A stretch of DNA of 8,646 bases from Acidobacteriota bacterium (GTDB lineage Bacteria > Acidobacteriota > Terriglobia > Bryobacterales > Bryobacteraceae): assembly GCA_026394095.1 (NCBI GenBank), contig JAPKYY010000983.1, positions 1 through 8,646 on the forward strand, in the 5' to 3' direction. A program made the translations under genes and the position numbers. Below, in pieces: positions 1 to 6,530 of this stretch; the stretch's first letter is position 1, and each line of letters begins with the position of its first letter. Below the pieces are notes generated by a model that saw only the letters and a list, made by a program, of their open reading frames with translations, did no database searches and was not told the DNA's origin.

Positions 1-1056
1 CGCTTGAGTCTGGGCGCAAACCGTACGAATTTCCTCGTCCTGGGTCACACGATCGGCGCACAAACCCGTCTCTCCAACATCCAGCGACGGGTATTGCTCA
101 GCTATCTCGCACCTCAGTTTCGCGATAGCGACCACTTCAGCCTCACAGCTACAACGATTTATGACGACGCACGCAATGTCCGGACATTTAATTCCAAGCG
201 CCTCGAGGGCAGCCTTCAGCTCGCACAAAGACTCAACCTCGCCAATTCCATGCAGTATCGCTTCACCTACCGTCGTGTCACTATCGACCAAAACACCATA
301 AAGGTAGACCCGGCGCTCATTCCATTGCTGGCTCAACCCGTCCGCGTCGGCAGTTTCTCTTCCACCTTTATTCAAGACCGCCGCGACGATCCGGCGGACG
401 CCAAACGCGGCCGCTACACCACTGTCGACTTTGGAGTTGCCAGCACAGCCTTCGCGTCTTCTGCAAATTTCCTTCGTCTGCTCACGCGTAACTCCAGCTA
501 TTACAAACTCGGCAGAGATCTTATCTTCGCTCGCAGTATCAACATAGGAATCCTGACTCCCTACAGAAGTGCGGGGCTAACGTCGCAAACCGACGTTCCT
601 CTGCCTGAACGATTCTTCGGTGGTGGTGCGTATTCCCACAGAGGCTTTCCTGAGAATCAGGCTGGCCCTCGAGACTTGAAAACCGGATTCCCCATTGGAG
701 GCAAGGCACTTCTTGTAAACAACCTTGAATTGCGTTTCCCGCTCATTGGGGACAATCTTGGTGGAGTCTTCTTCCACGATGCTGGAAACGTCTACAGCGA
801 TCTCAAGCGAATCAACCTCAAATGGAAACAGGACGGCTTGACCGATTTCGACTATATGGTTCATTCCTTCGGCTTCGGTGTTCGATATCGTACTCCGATT
901 GGCCCGGTCCGAATCGATCTTGCTTTAACGCCAAACTCACCACGATTTAATGGATTCGAGGGTAGCCGTGAAGACCTGCTCTTTGGAAGAGGCCGCGCTG
1001 CCCAGCTGCGAGTGAATCAATTTCAGTTCCACATCTCATTGGGGCAGGCCTTCTAA
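1..1056 (+). CDS. Omp85-family outer-membrane assembly protein (BamA/TamA type), 3' part
   Basis: This is the C-terminal beta-barrel of an Omp85 protein, which inserts or translocates proteins at the outer membrane. The frame is open to the window edge, so the N-terminal POTRA domains lie upstream and the TTG at base 4 is not the real start. The visible 351 residues alternate polar and hydrophobic residues as in barrel strands. They carry the family's L6-loop motif (SHRGF, Arg near residue 214 counted from base 1) after a Gly-rich stretch. The segment NNLELRFPL and a glycine-rich strand ending VRIDLAL follow, and the protein ends in an aromatic beta-signal (FQFHISLGQAF). The stop overlaps the next gene's ATG by one base (TAATG). 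The nearby tamB homologue makes a TamA-like role attractive, but without POTRA domains BamA and TamA cannot be separated, so I give no symbol. Family is secure; subtype is inference. Confidence 0.93.
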   Translation, partial: RLSLGANRTNFLVLGHTIGAQTRLSNIQRRVLLSYLAPQFRDSDHFSLTATTIYDDARNVRTFNSKRLEGSLQLAQRLNLANSMQYRFTYRRVTIDQNTIKVDPALIPLLAQPVRVGSFSSTFIQDRRDDPADAKRGRYTTVDFGVASTAFASSANFLRLLTRNSSYYKLGRDLIFARSINIGILTPYRSAGLTSQTDVPLPERFFGGGAYSHRGFPENQAGPRDLKTGFPIGGKALLVNNLELRFPLIGDNLGGVFFHDAGNVYSDLKRINLKWKQDGLTDFDYMVHSFGFGVRYRTPIGPVRIDLALTPNSPRFNGFEGSREDLLFGRGRAAQLRVNQFQFHISLGQAF

Positions 1057-1694
1057 TGATTCAGATCTTTTTACTTCTGTTGCTGACCGGCGGTGAAGTT
1101 CTGGATCGCCTGGCCCTCAGCGTTGGCGAAGAAATCATCACTGAACAGCAGTTGCTGCTCTATCTGCGCACTGCAGCCCTCTTAAATGGCGAGGCCCCCA
1201 AAGAAAGCCCTGCCGACAAACGAAGAGCAGCCCAGAAATTGATTGAATTGACGCTCATCCGCATCGAGATGCAAACCAATCGCTATCCGCTGCCTGAAGT
1301 CGCACAGGTCAAAGCGGCTCTTGAGGCAATCAAGAAACAGCGCTTTGGTGGCGACGATGCCTCCTACAGAAAAGCTCTGGTTCAGGGCAAGGTAGCTGAG
1401 GCAGAACTACTCGATTCATTGAAGTGGCAATTGGCCATTCTTAGCTTCATCGACTTCCGCTTCCGGCCAGGTGTGCAAATCCCGGAAGAAGAAATCCGCG
1501 ATTACTTCCAGTACGATTACCCAAAAGAGTTCGCCGGGCGCACTAAAGCGCTTTACAATCAGGCACGTCCCGAGATCCTGGAACTGCTCACCCAGCAACG
1601 AATTGATAACCTGTTGGATCGATGGCTCAACCAAACTGAAGCCGCAACCAGAGTGCGCTGGGTGGAGTCAGTCTTTGCAGGAGGATCGCGTTGA
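1056..1694 (+). CDS. SurA-N-like periplasmic chaperone without a PPIase domain
   Basis: The 212-residue product starts with a short hydrophobic stretch (residues 2-11, five consecutive Leu) that probably acts as an export signal, although it has no Lys or Arg before it, which is atypical. Next comes the hallmark start of SurA/PrsA/SurA-N chaperones: VLDRLALSVGEEIITEQQL (residues 15-33). A helical region follows, with KLIELTLIRIEM and a segment ending FIDFRFRPG. The C-terminal helix, with LDRWLNQ and a closing WVESVF, resembles the tail that packs onto the SurA N-domain. No parvulin PPIase domain is present; family members with one or two are roughly 300-430 residues. The inferred role is escorting unfolded outer-membrane proteins to the Omp85 protein encoded just upstream. 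The start is set by TAATG overlap with the upstream stop; the end overlaps the TTG start of tamB by 4 nt. Chaperone-only function is inference. Confidence 0.85.
   Translation: MIQIFLLLLLTGGEVLDRLALSVGEEIITEQQLLLYLRTAALLNGEAPKESPADKRRAAQKLIELTLIRIEMQTNRYPLPEVAQVKAALEAIKKQRFGGDDASYRKALVQGKVAEAELLDSLKWQLAILSFIDFRFRPGVQIPEEEIRDYFQYDYPKEFAGRTKALYNQARPEILELLTQQRIDNLLDRWLNQTEAATRVRWVESVFAGGSR
1679..1684 (+). promoter_or_regulatory. Strong ribosome binding site AGGAGG for tamB
   Basis: A perfect AGGAGG lies 6 nt before the TTG at 1691. It supports this rare start codon, which overlaps the upstream TGA as TTGA, and implies coupled translation with the chaperone gene. Confidence 0.8.
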
Positions 1695-1871
1695 GGCGTC
1701 GAGCTAAATTCTCCCTTTGGGCCCTCGGTCTGACGCTGCTGCTGGCCGCAGCACTTGGTTGGTTCCTGCGCTCTGGATACATCGAGCGTTACATCGTGGA
1801 GCGCGCAATTCTGGAGGCAGAAAAGAGCACTGGGGCAAAGCTCAGTATCGGCAAAATCAAGATAGATGCCT

Positions 1872-1879
1872 GGGGGGGG
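1872..1879 (+). repeat. G8 homopolymer inside tamB
   Basis: Eight consecutive G encode part of W-G-G-R in the N-terminal region of tamB. The reading frame is intact across the run. Runs of this length are prone to slippage in replication and in sequencing. Confidence 0.9.
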
Positions 1880-3338
1880 CGCGCTCTGATCGAGGATCTT
1901 GTATTGCGCGGCAAGGAAGCGATAGGAGAACAACCGCTCTTTTCTGCCAAGCAGTGCCAAATCCAGGTTGGCCTGGCCAGCCTCAGCGCTTCTAGAATAG
2001 ATCTCCGCAGTCTCCTCATCAAAGAACCCATCTTCCATCTGGTGACATACGCCGACGGAACAACTAACATTCCGGGCCCGAGAACAGGCAGAAGCAATCG
2101 TGGAGCACTCGAGACGATTGTCAACCTGAGGCTCGGCAAGCTCGAAATAGAACGCGGGGAATTCCTCTGGAACGATGTCAGAACCCCATTTGAAATACGC
2201 GGTCAGGATGTAGCGGTAAAGATGGATTACGTGTCTGCTTCGAGAAGCTATCGCGGAAAGCTGGACGCGGGCTCTGCACGCTATCAGATGGCATCGCTTC
2301 CCGTTATAACTGCTACTGCAACAGTCGATTTTGGCATTGAACAAGAGAAAATCCGAATTGACGCCTTCAGGATTCGTACTCCTGTAGGTACTGAAATTTC
2401 CGGCCGCGGCAATCTGGCCCACGTTGACAATCGTGAGGATCCCTTCCGGCTCGACATGGACATAGATGCAGCAGTTGCCGTGGGCGAAGCGCTACCTTTT
2501 CTCAAGTTGCCGATCGAGCCTACCGGCCACATGAACTATACCGGCAAGTTGCTTTTTGAAGCAGGCCGAGGTTTCGAGCTGCACGGCGACGCGAGAGCTA
2601 GAGACCTTTACTATAGGGACGCCACAACTCGTATGGGGCCAGTGACGGCTAAAGCGAAACTCGACGTCCTTCCTGCCAGACTCACCCTCAGCTCTTTGCG
2701 TGCTGAAGGTTTTGGTGGTAGCGTCGACGGTAACTTCTTGTGGGATCAGCAGGAGGGATGGAGCCTTGACGGAGACTTGTCGAAGCTTGACATGGCCACC
2801 ATCCTGAAACAACTGAATGCCAAAGAAGTCCCCTGGAGTGGAGTCATTCATGGCCCCATTGAAGCAAGGGGGGGCAAGAAACCTCTTGTCTTGAGCGCAG
2901 ATCTTGAAATCACTTCTACGTCTGGACCAAGTCCACTTGAAGGCCTGCTCGCTATGACCTACGAAGAGGCCGGGAATCGACTGCTAGTGCGAAACAGCTT
3001 TCTCGCTCTGCCTCACTCGAGAATCAATTTTGCAGGTGACCTCGGCGTTGGCATTGCACTCGAATTACGCTCAACGCAATTTCGCGAATTGCTTCCGGTA
3101 CTCGAACTGGCTGGCCTGAAGGAAGAGCAGCTGGCGATTGGGCTGCTTCAGGGCAGCGGGTCTGTGAATGGCCAATTGACTGGATCAATCAAAAAGCCTC
3201 ATTTCAGGGGAAGCCTTTCAGCAGAGCAATTGCTTGTCAATGGCAGCCAAATAGACAAAGCAAAAGCCAGGGTGGATTACGGCGACGAACTGCTAACGGT
3301 AGACCAGTTGGATATCGAAAGCATGACCACCTCAGTGA

Positions 3339-3968
3339 AGGGCAATCTTCGTGGAACCATTGGCCGGCTCAGCCTCAGGCACTCTTGCTCTTCGTGGCAC
3401 TTGGGCAGAACCTGTCGCAGACGGCAACATGCGTTCCGCAGAAATCACTGTTAGAGACTTTCGGTTTCAGCAGGTCTCAGCAGCGTTCACAGCCTCTCGC
3501 CGTGAGTTGAAAGTCGGCGAATGGGAAGCCCGTCTAGGCCGTCAGCCCATGCGGGGCATTTTGAATTTGAAAGCGGGCGGAAACGACTGGAAGATTGGCT
3601 CAGGCAATGCTGCACTGAAGGTAGACGCCCTTCCCCTGATGTCCATCCCCCAATACAGGCAGCAGGCCATCGCCGTAAATGCTCAGTTGACGACAGACTC
3701 GCAAATGGACTTCACTTGGTCACCAGAAGGTGTATCCCCTTCAAGACTCGATGGCAAACTCTCCCTGGCCAACATTACCCGTTTCGGGAGGCCCGTGGGA
3801 CAACTCGAATTCACTTCGCGCACAACGGGTCAGCGTGCTTCACTAACAGCGCTCGGTAGCATTGGAAAGTTACCAGTCAAGGGTGACGCCACAATTCAAT
3901 TTGGCACTCGACTCAACACCGAACTTCGACTCCAGTTGCCCAAGCTCGACTTCCCGACAATTCTTTGA
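3339..3968 (+). pseudogene. tamB: tamB segment 2: central beta region
   Basis: This piece is open in frame 3 from just after a TGA at 3336-3338 to a TGA at 3966-3968. Sensible TamB text starts near 3366 (GSASGTLALRGTW, then VADGNM), the glycine-punctuated strand pattern of the family. It ends with QLPKLDFPTIL before the stop. It has no convincing start codon or ribosome binding site of its own, which argues that it is the continuation of segment 1 and not a separate gene. Confidence 0.75.
3356..3372 (+). other. Frame change 1 in tamB (frame 2 to frame 3)
   Basis: Frame 2 reads sensibly to GNLRGTIG (ends 3364) and frame 3 reads sensibly from GSASGTLALRG (3366 on), so the net change is one extra base or two missing bases. 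The nearest stops limit it to 3339-3454. There is no long homopolymer at the site and no stop codon next to it, so neither a homopolymer read error nor programmed slippage is a natural explanation. Confidence 0.75.
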
Positions 3969-3970
3969 AT
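3954..3970 (+). other. Frame change 2 in tamB at a CTT-TGA site (frame 3 to frame 1)
   Basis: Frame 3 ends ...F-P-T-I-L-stop, with Leu codon CTT at 3963-3965 and TGA at 3966-3968. The TamB text resumes in frame 1 at GAA (3967-3969). A +1 slip of CTT onto TTT would join the two frames without further change, exactly as at the release-factor-2 (prfB) frameshift site. Unlike prfB, there is no SD-like AGGGGG a few bases upstream, and the base after TGA is A, not C. A plain indel is the simpler explanation. Confidence 0.7.
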
Positions 3971-4749
3971 TCAAACAAGGCCTGATCTCGACGCGCGATG
4001 TGCGCCTGGTAGCCAAGGACACAAATCTCACTGCATCACTTCTCTACAGGTCGGGCACCAAAGGGCTCACTGGACAGGTGAAAGGGACAATCAATCTCGC
4101 GGTTCTATCAACACTCAAGCCGGATCTCCTGACCAAAGGCGCAGCCACCCTTGACACCAACATCCAGGGAACTACAGACGATCCTCAATTGAATGGCAGG
4201 CTCTCCTTTCAAAATGCCTCTTTCTACCTGCGTGATGTGATAACAGGACTCGACAAAGTCAACGGTACAGTCCTCTTCGACAAGAGCAGGGCGACGATCG
4301 AAGAACTGAAGGCTCAAACCGGGGGTGGGGAGCTTCAATTGACTGGCTTCGTTGGCTTTGGCAAGACCATAAGCTATCGTCTTCAAGCACAGGCTACCCA
4401 GGTGCGACTACGCTACCCGGAAGGAGTCTCAACTAGCGCCAACGGAACCCTGGCGCTCACCGGCACCACAGCCCAAAGTATCCTGACTGGAAATGTTTCT
4501 ATTTTGCGAAGCAGCATCGGTCAAATAGATACGGCTCAACTTCTGTCCGGGTCCAGCAGCATCGGCGAGAACACTACCCCCATTCAGAACGAATTCCTAC
4601 GCAACATGCAGTTTGATGTTCGTGTCGAAGCAGCTCAAAACGTCGAGTTCTCCACGGCTTTCACCAAAGGCGTAAAGGGCGAGATCAACTTGCGACTCCG
4701 CGGAACACCACAGCGGCCCGTCCTGCTTGGAAGAATTGCGGCTACCCAG

Positions 4750-4752
4750 TGA
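4750..4752 (+). other. In-frame TGA in tamB replacing a conserved glycine
   Basis: Before and after TGA the frame continues through TamB text (RIAATQ, stop, EIDFFGSRY). The family usually has Gly at this position (G-E-I-x-F-F-G), so a single GGA-to-TGA change accounts for it. TGA is used as a normal stop by neighbouring genes (1692-1694; and the DUF1801 gene ending at 6535), so codon reassignment is not supported. Confidence 0.8.
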
Positions 4753-5355
4753 GAGATCGATTTCTTCGGGTCGCGCTATCAAATCAGCCGGGCAGAAGTG
4801 AACTTCAACAACCCTCTTCGTATTGAGCCGATCATTGGTATGGATCTTGAAACACGAGTACGCGGGGTGGTGATCTCGATGAACTTCTCGGGGCCGGCGA
4901 GCAAGCTGAATATGTCCTATCGAAGTGACCCTCCGCTGCAGTCCAGCGAAATTCTTGCGTTACTTACGGTAGGCCGTAATCCGGGCGCATCCAGCTCAAT
5001 CGCGCAAACCCCGGTCGGCCAGAATCAAGGCCTCTTTGGAAACGATTCCAGTGTGATCCTCGGCGCAGCCGTAACCGCAGGCATCAATGGACGACTCCAG
5101 CGCTTTTTCGGAATCTCACGCGTGAGAATTGACCCGCAGTTGACTGGCATCGACAACGTGCCACAAGCGCGCCTGACCCTGGAGCAGCAGGTTAGTCGGG
5201 ACGTAACCCTGACCTACATCACCAACCTGAATCGCACTCAGCAACAAATCGTGCGCATCGATTGGGACATCTCAAGAGCCTGGAGCGTAGTGGCGGTACG
5301 CGACGAAAATGGAATCTTCGGCCTTGATCTTTTCTTCCGCAAACGGCTGAAATAG
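4753..5355 (+). pseudogene. tamB: tamB segment 4: C-terminal end of the DUF490 domain
   Basis: This piece continues in the same frame directly after the TGA: EIDFFGSRYQISRAEVNF, then NNPLRIEP, SSEILALLTVGR and a closing beta strand GLDLFFRKRLK before TAG. It is the most conserved part of TamB. The possible GTG start at 4798 would discard the conserved FFGSRY element, so this is not a separate gene. It ends 13 nt before the stop of the convergent cupin gene, with no hairpin terminator between them. Confidence 0.78.
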
Positions 5356-5368
5356 AACTGATCGCCCA

Positions 5369-5746
5369 CTAGAGCCGCACAGGATCTGCGACGGTATAGG
5401 TGCTATCTGTTGCCGTCCCGGTGTTCAATGTTCCGGCAGGCTCAAAGAGCAGGACACTCACCTCCCGGGCAGCGACAGGTATGTGCTCAGTCCCTTTAGG
5501 AACATTGAGAAACTCGTTTTTCCTAAGCAGAATGGACTGGATTTCACCTTGAGCGTCTTTGTATTCCATCGTGAACTCACCCTCAACTACCAGAAAGAGT
5601 TCGTCTTCGTTCGTGTGATGGTGCCAGACGAATTCTCCCTGAAATTTGACCAGCTTCAGATGCTGACCATTCAGTTCTGCGACGATCTTCGGTGACCAGT
5701 GTTCACTGAACTGACTCAGTTTTTCGGCAATATTGATTTTCGTCAT
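5369..5746 (-). CDS. Small single-domain cupin protein
   Basis: The 125-residue product is one cupin barrel, related to mannose-6-phosphate-isomerase-like cupins. Motif 1 has metal-binding His42 and His44, Glu49 and the closing Gly56 (HHHTNEDELFLVVEGEF). Motif 2 has Pro83, Gly85 and the fourth metal ligand His88 (NVPKGTEH). All four expected ligands are present, so it should bind a metal such as Fe, Mn, Ni or Zn. The substrate cannot be deduced; proteins like this range from dioxygenases and isomerases to ligand sensors. There is no signal peptide, so it is cytoplasmic. The ATG has no clear Shine-Dalgarno. It is divergent from the DUF2103-like gene with 30 bp between the starts, and converges on tamB with 13 nt between the stops. 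Fold assignment is secure; function is unknown. Confidence 0.9.
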   Translation of the reverse strand: MTKINIAEKLSQFSEHWSPKIVAELNGQHLKLVKFQGEFVWHHHTNEDELFLVVEGEFTMEYKDAQGEIQSILLRKNEFLNVPKGTEHIPVAAREVSVLLFEPAGTLNTGTATDSTYTVADPVRL

Positions 5747-5776
5747 GGCTGGTATCGGCTTAATCTTAGTACTAGC
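5747..5776. promoter_or_regulatory. 30-bp divergent intergenic region with a small palindrome
   Basis: These 30 bases separate the start codons of the cupin (-) and the DUF2103-like gene (+). At least part of each promoter must therefore lie inside the opposite coding region. The 8-base palindrome TAGTACTA lies at 5767-5774, just before the + strand ATG. It could be an operator half or chance; no convincing -10/-35 pair was seen. Confidence 0.3.
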
Positions 5777-6082
5777 ATGAGACTTCGCTCTACCAATGAC
5801 CGGTTAAAGATTGAGCACGCAATCGTCGACGGTGTCAGGCGTATGCTCGGACGGCTGCTTGAGGACAATCCCGAGATCCGCAGCATCGTCCCTGGACGAA
5901 TTGCACAGGTTCGTGATGCGAAAGGCAAGGTGAGCGTCCGCATTACCGTCCCCACCATGAATGGATTCAAGGCCATCGCCTTGAGCGACGGAGCACGTCA
6001 GGAACTCTTTATTTCGACTTCCCTTTCGAAGGAGCAACTCGAGTCCGCTTTGCAGCGGGCCGCTGAGCGCGCGAACGAGTAG
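5777..6082 (+). CDS. DUF2103-like protein of unknown function
   Basis: The 101-residue product resembles the small DUF2103 family, best known to me from cyanobacteria and sometimes described as predicted metal-binding. The features that match from memory are His14 near the start, a PG pair (residues 39-40) in IVPGRI, the strand VRITVP, a Gly-x-Lys (63-65), then QELFISTSL (75-83) and a final helix with EQLESAL. The molecular role is unknown. I chose the ATG at 5777 because the frame upstream (a GTG at 5699) runs antisense through the cupin gene and has no family character. No Shine-Dalgarno is visible before this ATG. The last 74 nt are antisense to the convergent DUF1801 gene, and the QELFISTSL motif lies partly in that overlap. 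Coding status is fairly sure; the family name is less sure. Confidence 0.7.
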   Translation: MRLRSTNDRLKIEHAIVDGVRRMLGRLLEDNPEIRSIVPGRIAQVRDAKGKVSVRITVPTMNGFKAIALSDGARQELFISTSLSKEQLESALQRAAERANE

Positions 6083-6530
6083 CACCAAGACTGGCTTCGA
6101 CGAACGCAAGATATTTCTTAACAGGTGTTCGCCGGATCGATTCACCTATGACATCGAGTGCAAGATTTTCAACCTTTTTGAAGCGAATACAAGACTTGCC
6201 CATATCCAGCTTTTTGCCTGTCCTGGCCCACTCGGTCTGAAACCATTGCGCGTGCTCCTGATGTCCATAGATGCACATCATATAAACAGCCATATGATTT
6301 TTCTGGGAGGCAAGCGCGACATACGGAAGAGGTAAACTCGGGTCGCAATGATATCCAGCCGGATACACCCGATGCGGCACATAGTATCCAATGTGGCCGT
6401 AGCTCATCCCCTCTTCATAAGCAGGGTCGAGATTGGCAAGAATCACCTTTCGAACCGCCTCAAGCGCAATCCGGCGATCTTCCGGCAATGAGGCAAGATA
6501 GCCGGCCACTGTAGTTTCTTTGCTCTGCAT
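6009..6530 (-). CDS. DUF1801 domain protein, downstream copy of a tandem pair
   Basis: The 173-residue product has an N-terminal helix (YLASLPEDRR, EAVRKVIL), then the DUF1801 core with EEGMSYGHIGYYVPHR, a YPAGYHCDP loop, ASQKNHMAVYMM, and CIRFKKVENLALDVIG. It closes with a basic tail (about residues 149-173) rich in Arg, Lys, Ala and Pro. B. subtilis YdhG/Fra, a DUF1801 member, has been described as a frataxin-like iron chaperone; transferring that role here is only a hypothesis. It is about 70% identical without gaps over 148 residues to the gene just upstream, which ends 4 nt before this start. GAGGGG directly abuts the ATG, too close for an ideal ribosome site, so coupled re-initiation is likely. 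Its last 74 nt overlap the DUF2103-like gene on the other strand. Confidence 0.88.
   Translation of the reverse strand: MQSKETTVAGYLASLPEDRRIALEAVRKVILANLDPAYEEGMSYGHIGYYVPHRVYPAGYHCDPSLPLPYVALASQKNHMAVYMMCIYGHQEHAQWFQTEWARTGKKLDMGKSCIRFKKVENLALDVIGESIRRTPVKKYLAFVEASLGATRSRAQRPAAKRTRVAPSKGKSK

Larger units (their letters stand above)
1691..3454 (+). pseudogene. tamB: tamB segment 1: membrane anchor and N-terminal beta region
   Basis: This is the only tamB piece with a good start signal (AGGAGG then TTG). It could yield a 587-residue product whose last roughly 30 residues, after about residue 558, are out-of-frame text rich in Arg, His and Cys (ending RRNHC), unlike the preceding beta-strand pattern. 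It keeps the signal anchor and a segment typical of AsmA/TamB proteins (LLIKEPIFHLV followed by GTTNIPGP). A truncated product would lack the C-terminal DUF490 domain that faces the Omp85 partner, so it would probably be non-functional. Some gene callers would report this as a complete gene. Confidence 0.75.
3847..4752 (+). pseudogene. tamB: tamB segment 3: start of the DUF490 domain
   Basis: This piece is open in frame 1 between TAA at 3844-3846 and TGA at 4750-4752. TamB-like sequence begins near 3967 (EFKQGLISTRDVRL). It includes the DUF490 elements LNGRLSFQNASFYLRD, VNGTVLFDKSRATIEEL and LRLRGTPQRPVLLGRI, typical of the C-terminal part of TamB. It is cut immediately before the conserved G-E-I-x-F-F-G segment. 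No ribosome binding site is visible near the possible TTG start at 3862. Confidence 0.75.
1691..5355 (+). pseudogene. tamB: tamB homologue (TamB/DUF490), disrupted by two frame changes and one nonsense codon
   Basis: TamB is a long inner-membrane-anchored periplasmic beta-sheet protein that bridges to an Omp85 partner and takes part in outer-membrane protein and lipid traffic. Joining the pieces gives about 1220 residues, close to the 1259 of E. coli TamB, so the full length is present. The N-terminus has a basic start (MRRR) and a single membrane anchor (about residues 8-25), then an AsmA-like opening. The middle is repeated amphipathic beta strands. The C-terminus carries the DUF490 signature (FFGSRY, NNPLRIEP, SSEILALLTVGR, and a final strand ending GLDLFFRKRLK). 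The reading frame passes from frame 2 to frame 3 to frame 1 and is also cut by TGA at 4750. Genes on both sides are intact. Alternatives are sequencing or assembly errors, or recoding. That it is a TamB is very secure; that it is a true pseudogene is less so. Confidence 0.85.

Noticed and set aside
1559..2422. A 287-codon open frame on the - strand opposite the end of the chaperone gene and the start of tamB.
   Set aside because: It is antisense to two well-supported genes. Its translation is rich in Cys and Ser with no domain-like pattern, and it has no clear ribosome site. It is a composition shadow.
3356..3372. Programmed frameshifting at the first tamB frame change.
   Set aside because: No stop codon or slippery heptamer lies at the junction, and the frame-2 stop is about 85 nt downstream. 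An indel is the simple reading.
4750..4752. Genome-wide reassignment of UGA to glycine.
   Set aside because: The chaperone gene and the upstream DUF1801 gene both end at TGA in the expected place, and all other genes here need no recoding.
4798..5355. A separate gene of 185 codons starting at GTG 4798.
   Set aside because: The same frame is open back to the TGA at 4750 and the intervening residues match the conserved TamB FFGSRY region, so this is the end of tamB.
5699..5776. A longer DUF2103-like protein starting at GTG 5699.
   Set aside because: The extra 26 codons lie antisense to the cupin start and have no family character; ATG at 5777 is the better start even without a Shine-Dalgarno.
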